Below are positions 15,998-24,068 of a stretch of 64,000 nt of DNA, piece by piece. Source of the stretch: DASWLF01 sp963768765 (GTDB taxonomy: Bacteria; Desulfobacterota; Desulfobaccia; Desulfobaccales; 0-14-0-80-60-11); contig CAVYJK010000023.1 of NCBI GenBank assembly GCA_963768765.1, positions 1 to 64,000 on the forward strand. Reading direction: 5' to 3'. How positions within the stretch are numbered: the first letter of the stretch is position 1; each line of letters opens with the position of its first letter. The notes below the pieces were generated by a model, which searched no databases, was not told where the DNA came from, and saw only the letters and a list, made by a program, of their open reading frames with translations. Position numbers and translations under genes: made by a program.

Positions 15998-16945
15998 TCA
16001 GCCATCCTCCAGGCGATAGGATTTGATCTTCAGGTTCAGCTCTTCCATGGAGATGCCCAGGATTTCGGCCGCCTGCCGGCGCTGGCCGGCCACCTTCTCC
16101 AAGGTGCCCCTGATGAGCTGCCGCTCCAGTTCCGGCAACTCGGGTTCCGCTTCTGCCGTGGGCGGCACCCATTTTGCCAGTTGTTGCAGCGCTCCGGGCA
16201 AATCCGGCAACGTCAGGGTGTCCCCCCGGCAGACGATGACGCCTCGTTCGATGATGTTCTCCAGCTCCCGGATGTTTCCGGGCCAGGAATAGCGCCGAAA
16301 GACCTCCAGCGCCTCCGGGGCCAGGGCCTTGATCTGCCGCTGATTTTTCTCACCGTAGACCCGGAGGAAGTGTTCCGCCAGCAGGGGCAAATCCTCCAGC
16401 CGCTCCCGGAGCAACGGCATCCCGATGGGAAAGACGTTGAGGCGGTAATAGAGGTCGTCCCGGAAACGGCCCTCGTGCACCATCATTTCCAGGTTGCGGT
16501 TAGTGGCGGCGATGATGCGGACGTCCACTTTCAGGGTGCGCGTACTTCCCAGGGGCTCGAACTCCCGGCTCTGGAGGACCCGGAGGATCTTGGCCTGAGT
16601 GGTAAGGGAAAGCTCCCCGATCTCATCGAGGAACAGGGTGCCGTGGTGAGCCAGAACAAACCGGCCGTCCTTGCGGCTGGTGGCCCCGGTAAAGGCGCCC
16701 CGCTCGTGACCGAAGAGTTCGCTTTCCAGCAGGGTTTCGGGCAGCGTCGCGCAGTTCACCACCACAAAGGGGCCGGCAGCCCGGGGGCTGTTGCGGTGGA
16801 TGTCCCAGGCCGCCAACTCCTTGCCGGTGCCGGTCTCCCCCAAGAGCAGCACCGTGGCCTCGGTGGGGGAGACCAGCTCCAGGAGTTGAAAGACCTCCTG
16901 GATGCGAGGCGAGAAACCCAAGACCCCGGAAATTTTGAAGCTCAC
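15998..16945 (-). CDS. Sigma-54-dependent transcriptional activator without a receiver domain
   Basis: 315 residues: an AAA+ activator domain begins almost at the N-terminus (GFSPRIQEVFQLLELVSPTE), with Walker A GETGTGKE, the sigma-54 contact loop GAFTGA, Walker B GTLFLDEIGELS and the SWPGNIRELENIIERGV region. A short Fis-like helix-turn-helix ends the protein (RRQAAEILGISMEELNLKIK). There is no N-terminal sensor, so activity must be controlled by abundance or a partner. It is embedded with a DUF1614 membrane protein and a Rossmann protein on the same strand. No -24/-12 promoter was identified nearby, so targets are unknown. Confidence 0.9.
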   Translation of the reverse strand: MSFKISGVLGFSPRIQEVFQLLELVSPTEATVLLLGETGTGKELAAWDIHRNSPRAAGPFVVVNCATLPETLLESELFGHERGAFTGATSRKDGRFVLAHHGTLFLDEIGELSLTTQAKILRVLQSREFEPLGSTRTLKVDVRIIAATNRNLEMMVHEGRFRDDLYYRLNVFPIGMPLLRERLEDLPLLAEHFLRVYGEKNQRQIKALAPEALEVFRRYSWPGNIRELENIIERGVIVCRGDTLTLPDLPGALQQLAKWVPPTAEAEPELPELERQLIRGTLEKVAGQRRQAAEILGISMEELNLKIKSYRLEDG

Positions 16946-16948
16946 TTT

Positions 16949-17602
16949 CTACCCCCGGCGGGCCAGGCCATGGACCACTCCATGGCAACGACAGGCCGTG
17001 GCAATCAAGGCTTTCTCCCGGCAGGAGGCCAGGTCTCGGACCAGGGCCGCAAGGAGCCGGGGAGGATAACCTCCCACCCCCGGCGCCAACTGGCGGCTGG
17101 CCACTACCAGCATCTCAAACCCCGGCATCTGAAGGGAAGCGAGTTGCTCGTAGAGAGGCACGTCCCGGGACTCGCCGCTTACGGGACAGACCGGGCCTGG
17201 CCGGCAGTCATCGGGGCACAGATGGCCGGCGCGGCTGAGAAAGAGTTCCCCCCGGGGGCCCCGCTGGGCCAGCGGCACCCCCTGGCCCACGGCTTCCGGC
17301 ACCGCCGCGGCCTCCCAGTGCGAGGCCACCTCAGGGTGGGCCGTCAGATAGGCGAAGGCCACATGGACCGGCACCATGGGGATGAGCCAATCCCAGGAGC
17401 CCCGGTCCAGATGGCCGGTCAAGAAGTCAGCGGCCTCGTGTTCCCTGAATTGCACCCTCCGGTTATTGCCGGTCCGGGCCGCGGCCAGCGCCGCGGGGTC
17501 CCGGTCCACCACCCAAAAGGCGGCTTCGGCGTCCTGCCGGGCCAGCCGCTCCAGGGCCAGGCGTCCGAATTTGCCCGCCCCCAGGATCAGGTAACTGGCC
17601 AT
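16949..17602 (-). CDS. Rossmann-fold NAD(P)-binding protein with a Cys cluster
   Basis: About 217 residues. The start MASYLILGAGKFGRLALERL is a GxGxxG dinucleotide-binding fold with an acidic residue after strand 2 (WVVDRDP). The middle holds LCPDDCRPGPVCPVSG, a C-x3-C-x5-C arrangement that could bind a metal or Fe-S cluster, and near the C-terminus is TACRCHGVVHG. I chose ATG 17602 (ten bases after GGGAGG) over a TTG three codons earlier. It follows the phosphodiester glycosidase gene by only a few bases and precedes the sigma-54 regulator by 3 bases. I do not know the family's function; a redox-sensing role is only a guess. Confidence 0.7.
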   Translation of the reverse strand: MASYLILGAGKFGRLALERLARQDAEAAFWVVDRDPAALAAARTGNNRRVQFREHEAADFLTGHLDRGSWDWLIPMVPVHVAFAYLTAHPEVASHWEAAAVPEAVGQGVPLAQRGPRGELFLSRAGHLCPDDCRPGPVCPVSGESRDVPLYEQLASLQMPGFEMLVVASRQLAPGVGGYPPRLLAALVRDLASCREKALIATACRCHGVVHGLARRG

Positions 17603-17607
17603 GTCTT

Positions 17608-18444
17608 TCAATCCTCCCGGGGGAAAACCCCCACCACGGTCGGCAAATTAAACTTCTCCTGATCGATGAGGTTGCCGATGGAGTTTTCCCAGGAGGGCGG
17701 CGAGAAGAATTCGAAGTCCTTGGTTTTGATGAAAAGTTGCGCTTCGGTGCCGCCGTCCAGATTGAGGGCGGAGTCAATGTCGAATTTGCTGTCTTTGAGA
17801 AAATGGGCGAACTCGTACAGGGTGAAAAACCGGTTGGAGGAATTGAACACCAGGATGTTGCCTGACCGGTCGGCGGCGATGACGGTGCGGTGGGCCCGCT
17901 TGTCGCTGCGTCGCACCCGGATGTGGCCCTTATAGTCCAGCAATAAAGGAAAGGATTGTATCCCTTGGGTCCAGGGCAGCTTCCTGGGGCTGATGGCAGT
18001 GGCCTGCAGATCCAGGATGGTGGCCCGGGGCAGATCCGGCGACATGCCCTTGGGCTCCGCCACAAACATGCCGCGCATCTGCCGGTTGCCGGCGGGGCCC
18101 AGGGGCTTGCCGTCCGAGATGATGAGGCCGATGGGTTTCCCCTTGCTGTCATAGTAGCTGCCGTTGAACACGATGGGGGCGCCCAGTTGCTGCTGCCAGG
18201 CGGTAATGCTTTGGGGAGCCTGGTGAAAGACCCGGAAGGCGTTGCTGGCGGGGTCAATTTTTACCACCGCCAGGGTCGTCACCACTTCGGCGTCCCGGGT
18301 AACCTCCACCTGGGTGAAGTTGAGGCCCCGGCCAATTGCCTGCCATGTGGGGGAAGTGTGAATCAAGTTCCCTGCCGCCGCCATGGGAGCGGACCCCAAG
18401 CAGAGCCAGCAGATGAGAGCAGAAGCAAAAACCCGGGCGGACAC
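17608..18444 (-). CDS. Exported phosphodiester glycosidase family protein (DUF2233/NAGPA-like)
   Basis: 278 residues with a Sec signal (ASALICWLCLGSAPMAAAG). The family core is visible: FNGSYYDSKGKPIGLIISDG, then TVIAADRSGNILVF and SALNLDGGTEAQLFIKT; NLDGG is the active-site-type motif of phosphodiester glycosidase domains. Such enzymes remove a sugar cap from a phosphodiester and are often linked to cell-envelope polymers. The substrate here is unknown. It heads the minus-strand set with the Rossmann protein, regulator and DUF1614 protein, and is divergent from tatD. Confidence 0.8.
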   Translation of the reverse strand: MSARVFASALICWLCLGSAPMAAAGNLIHTSPTWQAIGRGLNFTQVEVTRDAEVVTTLAVVKIDPASNAFRVFHQAPQSITAWQQQLGAPIVFNGSYYDSKGKPIGLIISDGKPLGPAGNRQMRGMFVAEPKGMSPDLPRATILDLQATAISPRKLPWTQGIQSFPLLLDYKGHIRVRRSDKRAHRTVIAADRSGNILVFNSSNRFFTLYEFAHFLKDSKFDIDSALNLDGGTEAQLFIKTKDFEFFSPPSWENSIGNLIDQEKFNLPTVVGVFPRED

Positions 18445-18519
18445 CGCCTCTCCTTGCAGACCGGTGAAATTTGGTTTATTTTACCACGAGTAGGAAAATT
18501 CGTCCATAAGCTTAACGAG

Positions 18520-19344
18520 ATGTCCGTCCTCCTGGCAGATTCCCACGCTCACCTGGACTTGCAGGAACTGGCCTCCGACCAGGCCGCGGTGCTCAGCCGG
18601 GCCCGGGAGGCGGGAGTCGCGATCATCATCAACATAGCCACGGGGCTCGAAGACTCCCCCCAGGTTCTTCATACCGCCCGGCGGCACCCCGGGGTCTTCG
18701 CGGCCCTGGGGGTCCATCCCCACGGGGCGGGAGCGCTGCAGGATAATGATCTGGAGAGCTTAGCGCCGCTGATGCAGGACCCCAAGGTGGTGGCCGTGGG
18801 CGAGATCGGCCTGGACTTCTACCGCCGCCGCTCCCCGGAGGAGGCCCAGAAATACTGGTTCCGGCGTCAGCTGGAATTCGCCGGCGCCCACCAAAAGCCC
18901 GTGGTGGTCCACACCCGGGAGGCCACGGCCGCCACCCTGGAGATCCTGCGGGAATACCGGGGCCGGCTGCCGGGCGGGGTGATGCACTGCTTCGGCGGCA
19001 GCCTTAATGAAGCGCAGTCTTTCCTGGACCTGGGCCTGTACATTTCCTTTTCCGGCACCCTCACCTACCCCAAGGCCGGACCCTTGCGGGAAGTGGCCAG
19101 GCAATTGCCCCTTAACCGGCTCCTGGTGGAGACGGACTGCCCCTATCTGCCGCCCCAACCCTGGAGGGGAAAACGCAACGAACCGGCTTACGTGACGGCC
19201 ACCGCCCGGCAGTTGGCGGAAATCCGGGGACTCGCCCTCGAAGAAGTGGCCGAGCAGACCTGGAAAAATACCCTGGCCGCCTTCGGGCTGGAAGCGAAGA
19301 TTGAGAAGGAACTTGCACTTCAAAACCTTCGAAAAAAAGATTAA
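18520..19344 (+). CDS. tatD: TatD-family metal-dependent deoxyribonuclease
   Basis: TIM-barrel hydrolase of 274 residues. Metal ligands are in place: DSHAHLD at the start, GEIGLDFYR, VVHTREA, MHCFGG and the late ETDCPYLPPQP. TatD enzymes are 3'-5' exonucleases linked to DNA repair and RNA quality control. ATG 18520 gives MSVLLADSHAHLD, a normal N-terminus; longer in-frame readings upstream run antisense to the glycosidase gene. The last ten residues (LALQNLRKKD) are extra. Its upstream region, shared with the divergent glycosidase gene, is only 75 bases. Confidence 0.93.
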   Translation: MSVLLADSHAHLDLQELASDQAAVLSRAREAGVAIIINIATGLEDSPQVLHTARRHPGVFAALGVHPHGAGALQDNDLESLAPLMQDPKVVAVGEIGLDFYRRRSPEEAQKYWFRRQLEFAGAHQKPVVVHTREATAATLEILREYRGRLPGGVMHCFGGSLNEAQSFLDLGLYISFSGTLTYPKAGPLREVARQLPLNRLLVETDCPYLPPQPWRGKRNEPAYVTATARQLAEIRGLALEEVAEQTWKNTLAAFGLEAKIEKELALQNLRKKD

Positions 19345-19395
19345 CTTACCTTACCCACCATATCCTCCTCCCTATCCTAAGTCGTTTAAATCCGG

Positions 19396-19401
19396 TATAA
19401 T
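19396..19401 (+). promoter_or_regulatory. Likely -10 element before the YggS gene
   Basis: A consensus TATAAT at 19396-19401, with only a weak -35 (TATCCT, 17 bases upstream). The gene start at 19446 lacks a clear ribosome binding site. Confidence 0.4.
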
Positions 19402-19445
19402 ATGTTCTATTCTCTCGAGGCTGAATAATTACAGCCTAAAACGCC

Positions 19446-20135
19446 GTGAGCCCAATTACCCGGAACCTGGAAGAAGTAAACAGGCGCATTGCCGCCGCGG
19501 CCCATAGGGCCGGCCGCGACCCGGGGGAAGTGCGCCTGGTGGCGGTGAGCAAGAAGGTGGACCTGGAGCGCATCCGCCAGGCGGTGGCCGCGGGCCACCG
19601 CCTCTTCGGCGAAAACTACCTGCAGGAGGCGAGAACCAAAATCCCGGCCCTGGGGCCGGGCCTGAGCTGGCACCTGGTGGGGAGCCTCCAAACCAACAAG
19701 GCCAAAGGGGCGGTGGAGCTCTTCGACCTGATCCACGCCGCGGACCGCCAGAGATTAGTCCAGGCCCTGGATCAGGCCGCCGCCGCTTTCGGCAAGATTC
19801 AGGACCTGCTCATCCAGGTCAACCTGGCGGGGGAGGAGACCAAATCCGGCGCGGCCCCGGAGGAGGTGCCGGAGCTGCTGCGAGAAGTGACCCGCCTGCC
19901 GCACCTGCGGGTTCTGGGCTTGATGACCATGCCGCCCTGGTTTGACGACCCGGAAAAGGTGCGCCCGTATTTCCGGGAACTGCGGGAACTGCGGGACCGG
20001 CTGCGCCGGCTGGTGGGCCTGCCGCTGACCGAGCTGTCCATGGGCATGTCCGGGGACTACGAGGCGGCGGTGGAAGAAGGGGCCACCCTGGTGCGGGTGG
20101 GCACCGCCATCTTTGGCGCTCGCCCCGGCCCTTGA
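19446..20135 (+). CDS. YggS/PROSC-family pyridoxal-phosphate homeostasis protein
   Basis: 229-residue alanine-racemase-fold protein that binds PLP and buffers vitamin B6 and amino acid pools. Lys in VRLVAVSKKV is the PLP lysine; LFGENYLQEA, WHLVGSLQTNKAK, LGLMTMPP and ELSMGMSGDYEAAVEEGAT are all characteristic. The start is GTG 19446 (MSPITRNLEEVNRRI), the normal beginning of the family. A TATAAT element is 45 bases upstream. Assignment is firm. Confidence 0.93.
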   Translation: MSPITRNLEEVNRRIAAAAHRAGRDPGEVRLVAVSKKVDLERIRQAVAAGHRLFGENYLQEARTKIPALGPGLSWHLVGSLQTNKAKGAVELFDLIHAADRQRLVQALDQAAAAFGKIQDLLIQVNLAGEETKSGAAPEEVPELLREVTRLPHLRVLGLMTMPPWFDDPEKVRPYFRELRELRDRLRRLVGLPLTELSMGMSGDYEAAVEEGATLVRVGTAIFGARPGP

Positions 20136-20505
20136 GGGAATTAGCTTAGAAACCGGCTTTAACCGGCAAATGATGGAGATGTCGTAGGGGAGGGGAAAAT
20201 ATGGAGGATCACAGGATATTTTCACCCTCACCCTGACCTTTCCCCTCAAGCGGGAGGGAAAAAGGCCAATCGCTTAATTAAAAGTATCTTTGAAACGCAG
20301 CAATAGGACCATGTTGCCAGGCCCCATTAAGATGCCGCAGGCGGCGGCTCCCAAGGCAGAGTCACAAACTTGGCCATGGAAAAATCAAAATCTCTAATAC
20401 AGAACGCCCGAACCGGGACGCCGGCGTCCTCTCGCGAGGGCCCAGGCCTTTTGTTACTCTCACCCTTACCAGCGCGGGACTCGCTGAAGCAGCACCGGGG
20501 TCGCT
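20136..20505 (+). other. Gene-free leader before the MgtC-like gene
   Basis: 370 bases without a supported gene. It holds a C-rich/G-rich repeat fragment (20186-20268), the 14-base palindrome GGACGCCGGCGTCC and, right after it, a CTCGCGAG palindrome (about 20418-20440). The tract AGATGCCGCAGGCGGCGGCT (about 20329-20350) can fold. The combination before an MgtC-type gene suggests a regulatory leader, but I could not match it to the M-box or another known riboswitch. Confidence 0.4.
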
Positions 20506-21210
20506 ATGTGGGACTTACAGCATATTTCCTGGGACTTGGGCAAGTTGCTTATTGCCGCAGTGATTGGCGGAGCCATCGGCTTTGAACGGGAGGCTCACGG
20601 ACAGGCGGCAGGACTCAGGACCAACATCCTGGTCTGCGTCGGGTCCTGCCTCATGATGATGCTATCCCTGCAGATGGAAGAAATTCACCGTCACCTCTCG
20701 GTGGAGCAATCGGTGGTGCGCCTGGACCCAGCCCGGATCGCTTCCTATGCCATCGCCAGCATGGGCTTCCTGGGGGCCGGAGCCATCATCACCGGCAAAG
20801 GCACGGTGCGGGGCCTGACCACCGCCGCCGGCCTCTGGCTGGTCACGGGCATCGGCCTGGCCATCGGCGCCGGCTACCTCATCCCGGCCCTGTTCGCCAC
20901 CGGCGTCAGCCTGGTTATCCTTTACAGTCTGCGCCGGATCAAGGCCCTGTTCGCCCACGACCTGCACACCATCCTCACCTTGAAATACGCCGGCCTGAAC
21001 AACACCCTGGATGAGGTAAAGCAGACTCTGGCGGCCCAGGGGGTGTCCATCCAGTTTATCAATTATAAATTGGAGCCACCGGCCAATACCGGGACTTACC
21101 GGTTGCGCCTGCTCAGCAAAGACGACATCGCCTGCAGAGACCTGGTAAAGGACATTTCTAAGACCCAGGGACTCCTGCAAATCGACTGGACCGAAGGCGA
21201 AGTACCTTAA
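20506..21210 (+). CDS. MgtC/SapB-family inner-membrane protein
   Basis: 234 residues. Five N-terminal helices carry the family motifs AAVIGGAIGFEREAHGQAAG, LRTNILVCVGSCL, ASMGFLGAGAII and VRGLTTAAGLWLVTGIGLA. A C-terminal cytoplasmic ACT-like domain follows (LKYAGLNNTLDEVKQTLAAQ). MgtC proteins protect against magnesium limitation and low pH and, in pathogens, modulate the F-type ATPase. ATG 20506 starts a normal N-terminus. The next gene begins 11 bases after the stop, so they may share a transcript. Confidence 0.9.
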   Translation: MWDLQHISWDLGKLLIAAVIGGAIGFEREAHGQAAGLRTNILVCVGSCLMMMLSLQMEEIHRHLSVEQSVVRLDPARIASYAIASMGFLGAGAIITGKGTVRGLTTAAGLWLVTGIGLAIGAGYLIPALFATGVSLVILYSLRRIKALFAHDLHTILTLKYAGLNNTLDEVKQTLAAQGVSIQFINYKLEPPANTGTYRLRLLSKDDIACRDLVKDISKTQGLLQIDWTEGEVP

Positions 21211-21221
21211 TTGAGAAAAAG

Positions 21222-22228
21222 ATGCTGCCTGGCAAAACCTTACCCCCCGGCGCCAGGGTGGGCCTGACCAGCACCATTCCGGTGGAGGTGGTCCTGGCCG
21301 CGGGCTTGGCGCCCGTGGACCTGAACAACCTCTTCATCGCCTCCCCCCAGGCGTTGGCGCGGGTGAGCGCCGCCGAAGCCGCGGGCTTTCCCCGCACCAT
21401 TTGCGCCTGGGTCAAGGGGATTTACGCGGCGCTGAAGGCCCACCCGGAAATAGCGGCGGTCATCGTGGCCTGCCAGGGGGACTGCTCCTACACCCAGGCC
21501 CTGGGGGAAATCCTGGAGGCCGAAGGCAAAGAAATCATCCACTTCAAGTTCCCCTATCCCCGGGACCGAGAAGGGCTGAAGCGGGAGATGGCAGCCCTGA
21601 TGGCGCGCCTTGGGTGGATGAGGCGGCAGTGAGCCGGGTGCAGGCCCGCCTTCAGCCTTTGCGGCGGCAGTTGGCCCGCCTGGACCGCCTTACCTGGGAG
21701 ACCGGCCAGGTGCGGGGCTCCGAAAATTTCCACTACCTCATCGCCAGCTCCGACTTCGAGTCCGACCTGGACGCCTATGAGCAAAAGGTCGGGGCTTTTC
21801 TTAAGGAGGTCCAGGGCCGACCTCCCGGCAACTCCCGGGTGCGCCTGGGGTTTGCGGGCATTCCCCCCATTTTCCCGGACCTGTGGGAGTACCTGGAGGA
21901 CCTGGGGGCCGCGGTGGTCTTCCACGAGTTTCCCCGGCAATTCAGCATGCCTTACCCGGACCTGGATCTGGTGGACCAGTACCTGAGATATACCTACCCT
22001 TACGATATCTTCGGGCGGCTGGCGGACCTGGAGGAGGCCATCGCCACCCGCCGCCTGGACGGCCTGGTGCACTACACCCAGAGCTTCTGCTTCCGGCAGA
22101 TGTTTGACCTGCCCATCCGGGAGCGCCTGAATATCCCGGTCCTCACCATCGAAGGGGACCGCCCCACCCCTTTGGACTCGCGCACCCGCATGCGCCTGGA
22201 GGCCTTCGTCGATGTCCTGCGGCCGTGA
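21222..22228 (+). pseudogene. 2-hydroxyacyl-CoA dehydratase / double-cubane-cluster type protein, frameshifted
   Basis: HgdB/BcrB-superfamily Fe-S protein. LTSTIPVEVVLAAGLAPVDL, then TICAWVKGIYAA, VIVACQGDCSYT and YTQSFCFRQMFDLPIRER supply the conserved cysteines that hold the cluster. Two overlapping frames are needed: 21222-21632, then a frame joined near 21615 (VDEAAVSRVQARLQPLRRQ...) to 22228, giving about 335 residues. The overlap is GTGA at 21629-21632, so two coupled subunits are conceivable, but relatives I know are one chain through this point. Only one dehydratase-type subunit is present, next to its ATPase, which fits the homodimeric double-cubane proteins better than the two-subunit dehydratases. 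Confidence 0.72.
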
Positions 22229-23079
22229 GGGTTGAGTTGGGGGAGGGGGGTGTAGGGGGGAGGGCAGGGAGCCCCGCTCCCTGGCCCTCCCCCCACAATT
22301 CCCAGGCCCCCGCCTGCGGGTTGGATTTCGGCAGTCGGTTTGTGAAGTTGGTTTGGACCCGGGGGGGTGGCGTCCTGGGGCGGCGCAAGTTGGACAGTCT
22401 CATTTTTTATCGGGATTATCTCAGCCGGAATAAGGGCCGCCTGATCATCGATTGGCAGCGCCTGGGGTTGGCTGCCCCCGGGGCCCTGGTGGCCACCGGC
22501 TACGGCAAGAACCTCTTAAAGGACCATTTCCCCACCATCACCGAGATCCGGGCCCACTTCCTGGGGGCCCGTTTCCAGACCGGGTTGGACCACTTCGTCC
22601 TCCTGGAGATGGGAGGCCAGGACACCAAGGTCCTCTATGTGAAAGAAGGACGGGTCTTTGATTTCCTCACCAACGACCGCTGCGCCGCGGGCACCGGCCG
22701 CTACCTGGAAAACATGGCCCGCTTTCTGAAAATGCCCCTGGCGAAATTCGCCGGGGCCTGGGACGAGCCGGTGGAGATCTCCCAAACCTGCGCCATCTTC
22801 GGAGAAAGCGAACTGGTGGGCCACCTCCTCAACGGCGTCGACCCGAGGCGCATCGCCGCGGGGATCAACGCCTCGGTGGCCCGCCGGGCCTTTACCATGG
22901 TGCGCCGCTACCGGTGCCCCACCCTGGTGTTTGCCGGGGGGGTGGCCCGGAACCCGGCGGTGGTCCGGCTCCTTTGGGAGCACGGCGATTTTCGGATAAT
23001 CGTGCCCTCCCATCCCCAATTCACCGGCGCCCTGGGGTGTTGCCTGGAGGCGCAGCAGCCGGCCCGGGAACCGCGATGA
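22225..23079 (+). CDS. BadF/BcrA/HgdC-type ATPase (activator of the dehydratase-like protein)
   Basis: ASKHA-fold ATPase that drives electrons from ferredoxin or flavodoxin into its partner at low potential. The phosphate loop GLDFGSRFVKLVW, ALVATGYGKN, LEMGGQDTKVLY, NDRCAAGTGRYLE and ISQTCAIFGESELV are conserved; the Cys in the last two motifs bridges a [4Fe-4S] cluster between two subunits. The open frame starts at GTG 22225, overlapping the previous stop, but its first 30 codons are translated from a GC spacer palindrome (22236-22301), so the true N-terminus is unclear; family sequence starts near CGLDFGS (about 22312). Ends with an ATGA overlap into the next gene. Confidence 0.85.
   Translation: MRVELGEGGVGGRAGSPAPWPSPHNSQAPACGLDFGSRFVKLVWTRGGGVLGRRKLDSLIFYRDYLSRNKGRLIIDWQRLGLAAPGALVATGYGKNLLKDHFPTITEIRAHFLGARFQTGLDHFVLLEMGGQDTKVLYVKEGRVFDFLTNDRCAAGTGRYLENMARFLKMPLAKFAGAWDEPVEISQTCAIFGESELVGHLLNGVDPRRIAAGINASVARRAFTMVRRYRCPTLVFAGGVARNPAVVRLLWEHGDFRIIVPSHPQFTGALGCCLEAQQPAREPR
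22236..22301. repeat. GC spacer palindrome at the ATPase N-terminus
   Basis: GTTGGGGGAGGGG...AGGGAGCCCCGCTCCCTGGCCCTCCCCCCAC. Inner arms CAGGGAGC/GCTCCCTG pair exactly. It lies inside the open frame of the downstream ATPase. Confidence 0.8.
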
Positions 23080-24065
23080 GCGGCTGGCCACCGGGGGGCC
23101 CCAAACTGGCCCTGGCCCTGGCCGGTCTGATGGGGCCGGATGCTTTCCACCGGCCGCCCTCCGGAGAAGTGTCTTTGGAGCCTTTGCCCTCCTCCCGGGC
23201 GGTTTACCGTTTCAGCTTTCCCGAAGGGAAATACCCGGTGGTGGGCAAATTCTTTGCAGCTTACCCTCCCCGGACCTCACTGGACCAGGGGCTGGCCAAG
23301 GAATACGACAATTATCTCCAGACCCCGGCCCTGGGACTCCGGGATGGTTCCGTGCCGCGCCTCATAGGCTGTCGCCCGGAATTGGGTCTGGGGCTGCTGC
23401 TGGAGGCCATCCCCGGGCCGGACCTGGACTGCCTCCTGGCCCGGGCCGGCGCCGGCGACGAAGGTCCTCTGCACCGCGGCCTGTCCAGGCTGGCCGAGCT
23501 GCTGGCCTTTTTCCATTCCCGGCCCCTGCCGGAAAGCCCGGTGCTGACGTCTCCGGCCCTGGCTTACCTGGATAAGTTGGGGCGCCAGTTGGGGGAGATG
23601 GGGCTGTTGCAACCGGAGGACCGCCGCAGCCTGGAAGAGGAGGGATGCGCCTGGGAAAGCCGGTTGGCCGAATTTCCCGACCGCCAGGTGCTGGTCCACG
23701 GGGACGCCACTCCCACCAATTTTCTCTTCCCCGACGGCCGGGCCGTGGCCCTGGACCTGGAACGCCTGCGAGTGGCCGATCGCCTGTGGGACCTCTCCTG
23801 GGTGGCCGGGGAACTGAAACACGCCTGGGGCTGGCGCACCGGCAATTTCCCGGCCGCGGAGGGGGCCATCCGGCACTTTTTCCACGCCTATCTGGAGGCC
23901 GTGCAGGCGGAGCCGACCCTGGCCCGCCGCCTTTATCATCTCAACCCCTTTTACATGGCCCTGGCGGAGCTGAGAATCGCCCGCAACGCTTACCTGGCGT
24001 GGGACTACCGCCGGGAGCTGGCGGCCGAGGCCCGGCGCTGCCTGGCCTGGGGCAGGAGGCTCTAA
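23076..24065 (+). CDS. Aminoglycoside-phosphotransferase-fold kinase
   Basis: 329 residues, protein-kinase-like fold of the APH/choline kinase group. The catalytic motif is VLVHGDATPTNFLFPDG (HGDxxxxN) and the metal-binding segment is VALDLERLRVADRLWDLSWV, with Glu after ALDL where APH enzymes usually have Asp. ATG 23076 overlaps the previous stop (ATGA), so it is translationally coupled to the ATPase, and ThiD-ThiN follows three bases after its stop. Small-molecule phosphorylation is expected; the substrate is unknown. Confidence 0.75.
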   Translation: MSGWPPGGPKLALALAGLMGPDAFHRPPSGEVSLEPLPSSRAVYRFSFPEGKYPVVGKFFAAYPPRTSLDQGLAKEYDNYLQTPALGLRDGSVPRLIGCRPELGLGLLLEAIPGPDLDCLLARAGAGDEGPLHRGLSRLAELLAFFHSRPLPESPVLTSPALAYLDKLGRQLGEMGLLQPEDRRSLEEEGCAWESRLAEFPDRQVLVHGDATPTNFLFPDGRAVALDLERLRVADRLWDLSWVAGELKHAWGWRTGNFPAAEGAIRHFFHAYLEAVQAEPTLARRLYHLNPFYMALAELRIARNAYLAWDYRRELAAEARRCLAWGRRL

Positions 24066-24068
24066 ACC

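Noticed and set aside
16181..17662. 493-residue open frame on the plus strand
   Set aside because: Antisense shadow of the sigma-54 regulator and Rossmann genes; in GC-rich DNA the opposite strand stays open by chance. Composition is Gly/Gln/Pro-rich nonsense.
20136..20505. M-box magnesium riboswitch upstream of mgtC
   Set aside because: The conserved GTTAGGTGAGGCTCC and CTACTGCCC blocks are missing.
21629..21632. GTGA overlap read as two separate dehydratase subunits
   Set aside because: Homologues I know are one chain across this point and the sequence resumes without loss in the new frame. A frameshift is simpler, though two coupled genes cannot be excluded.
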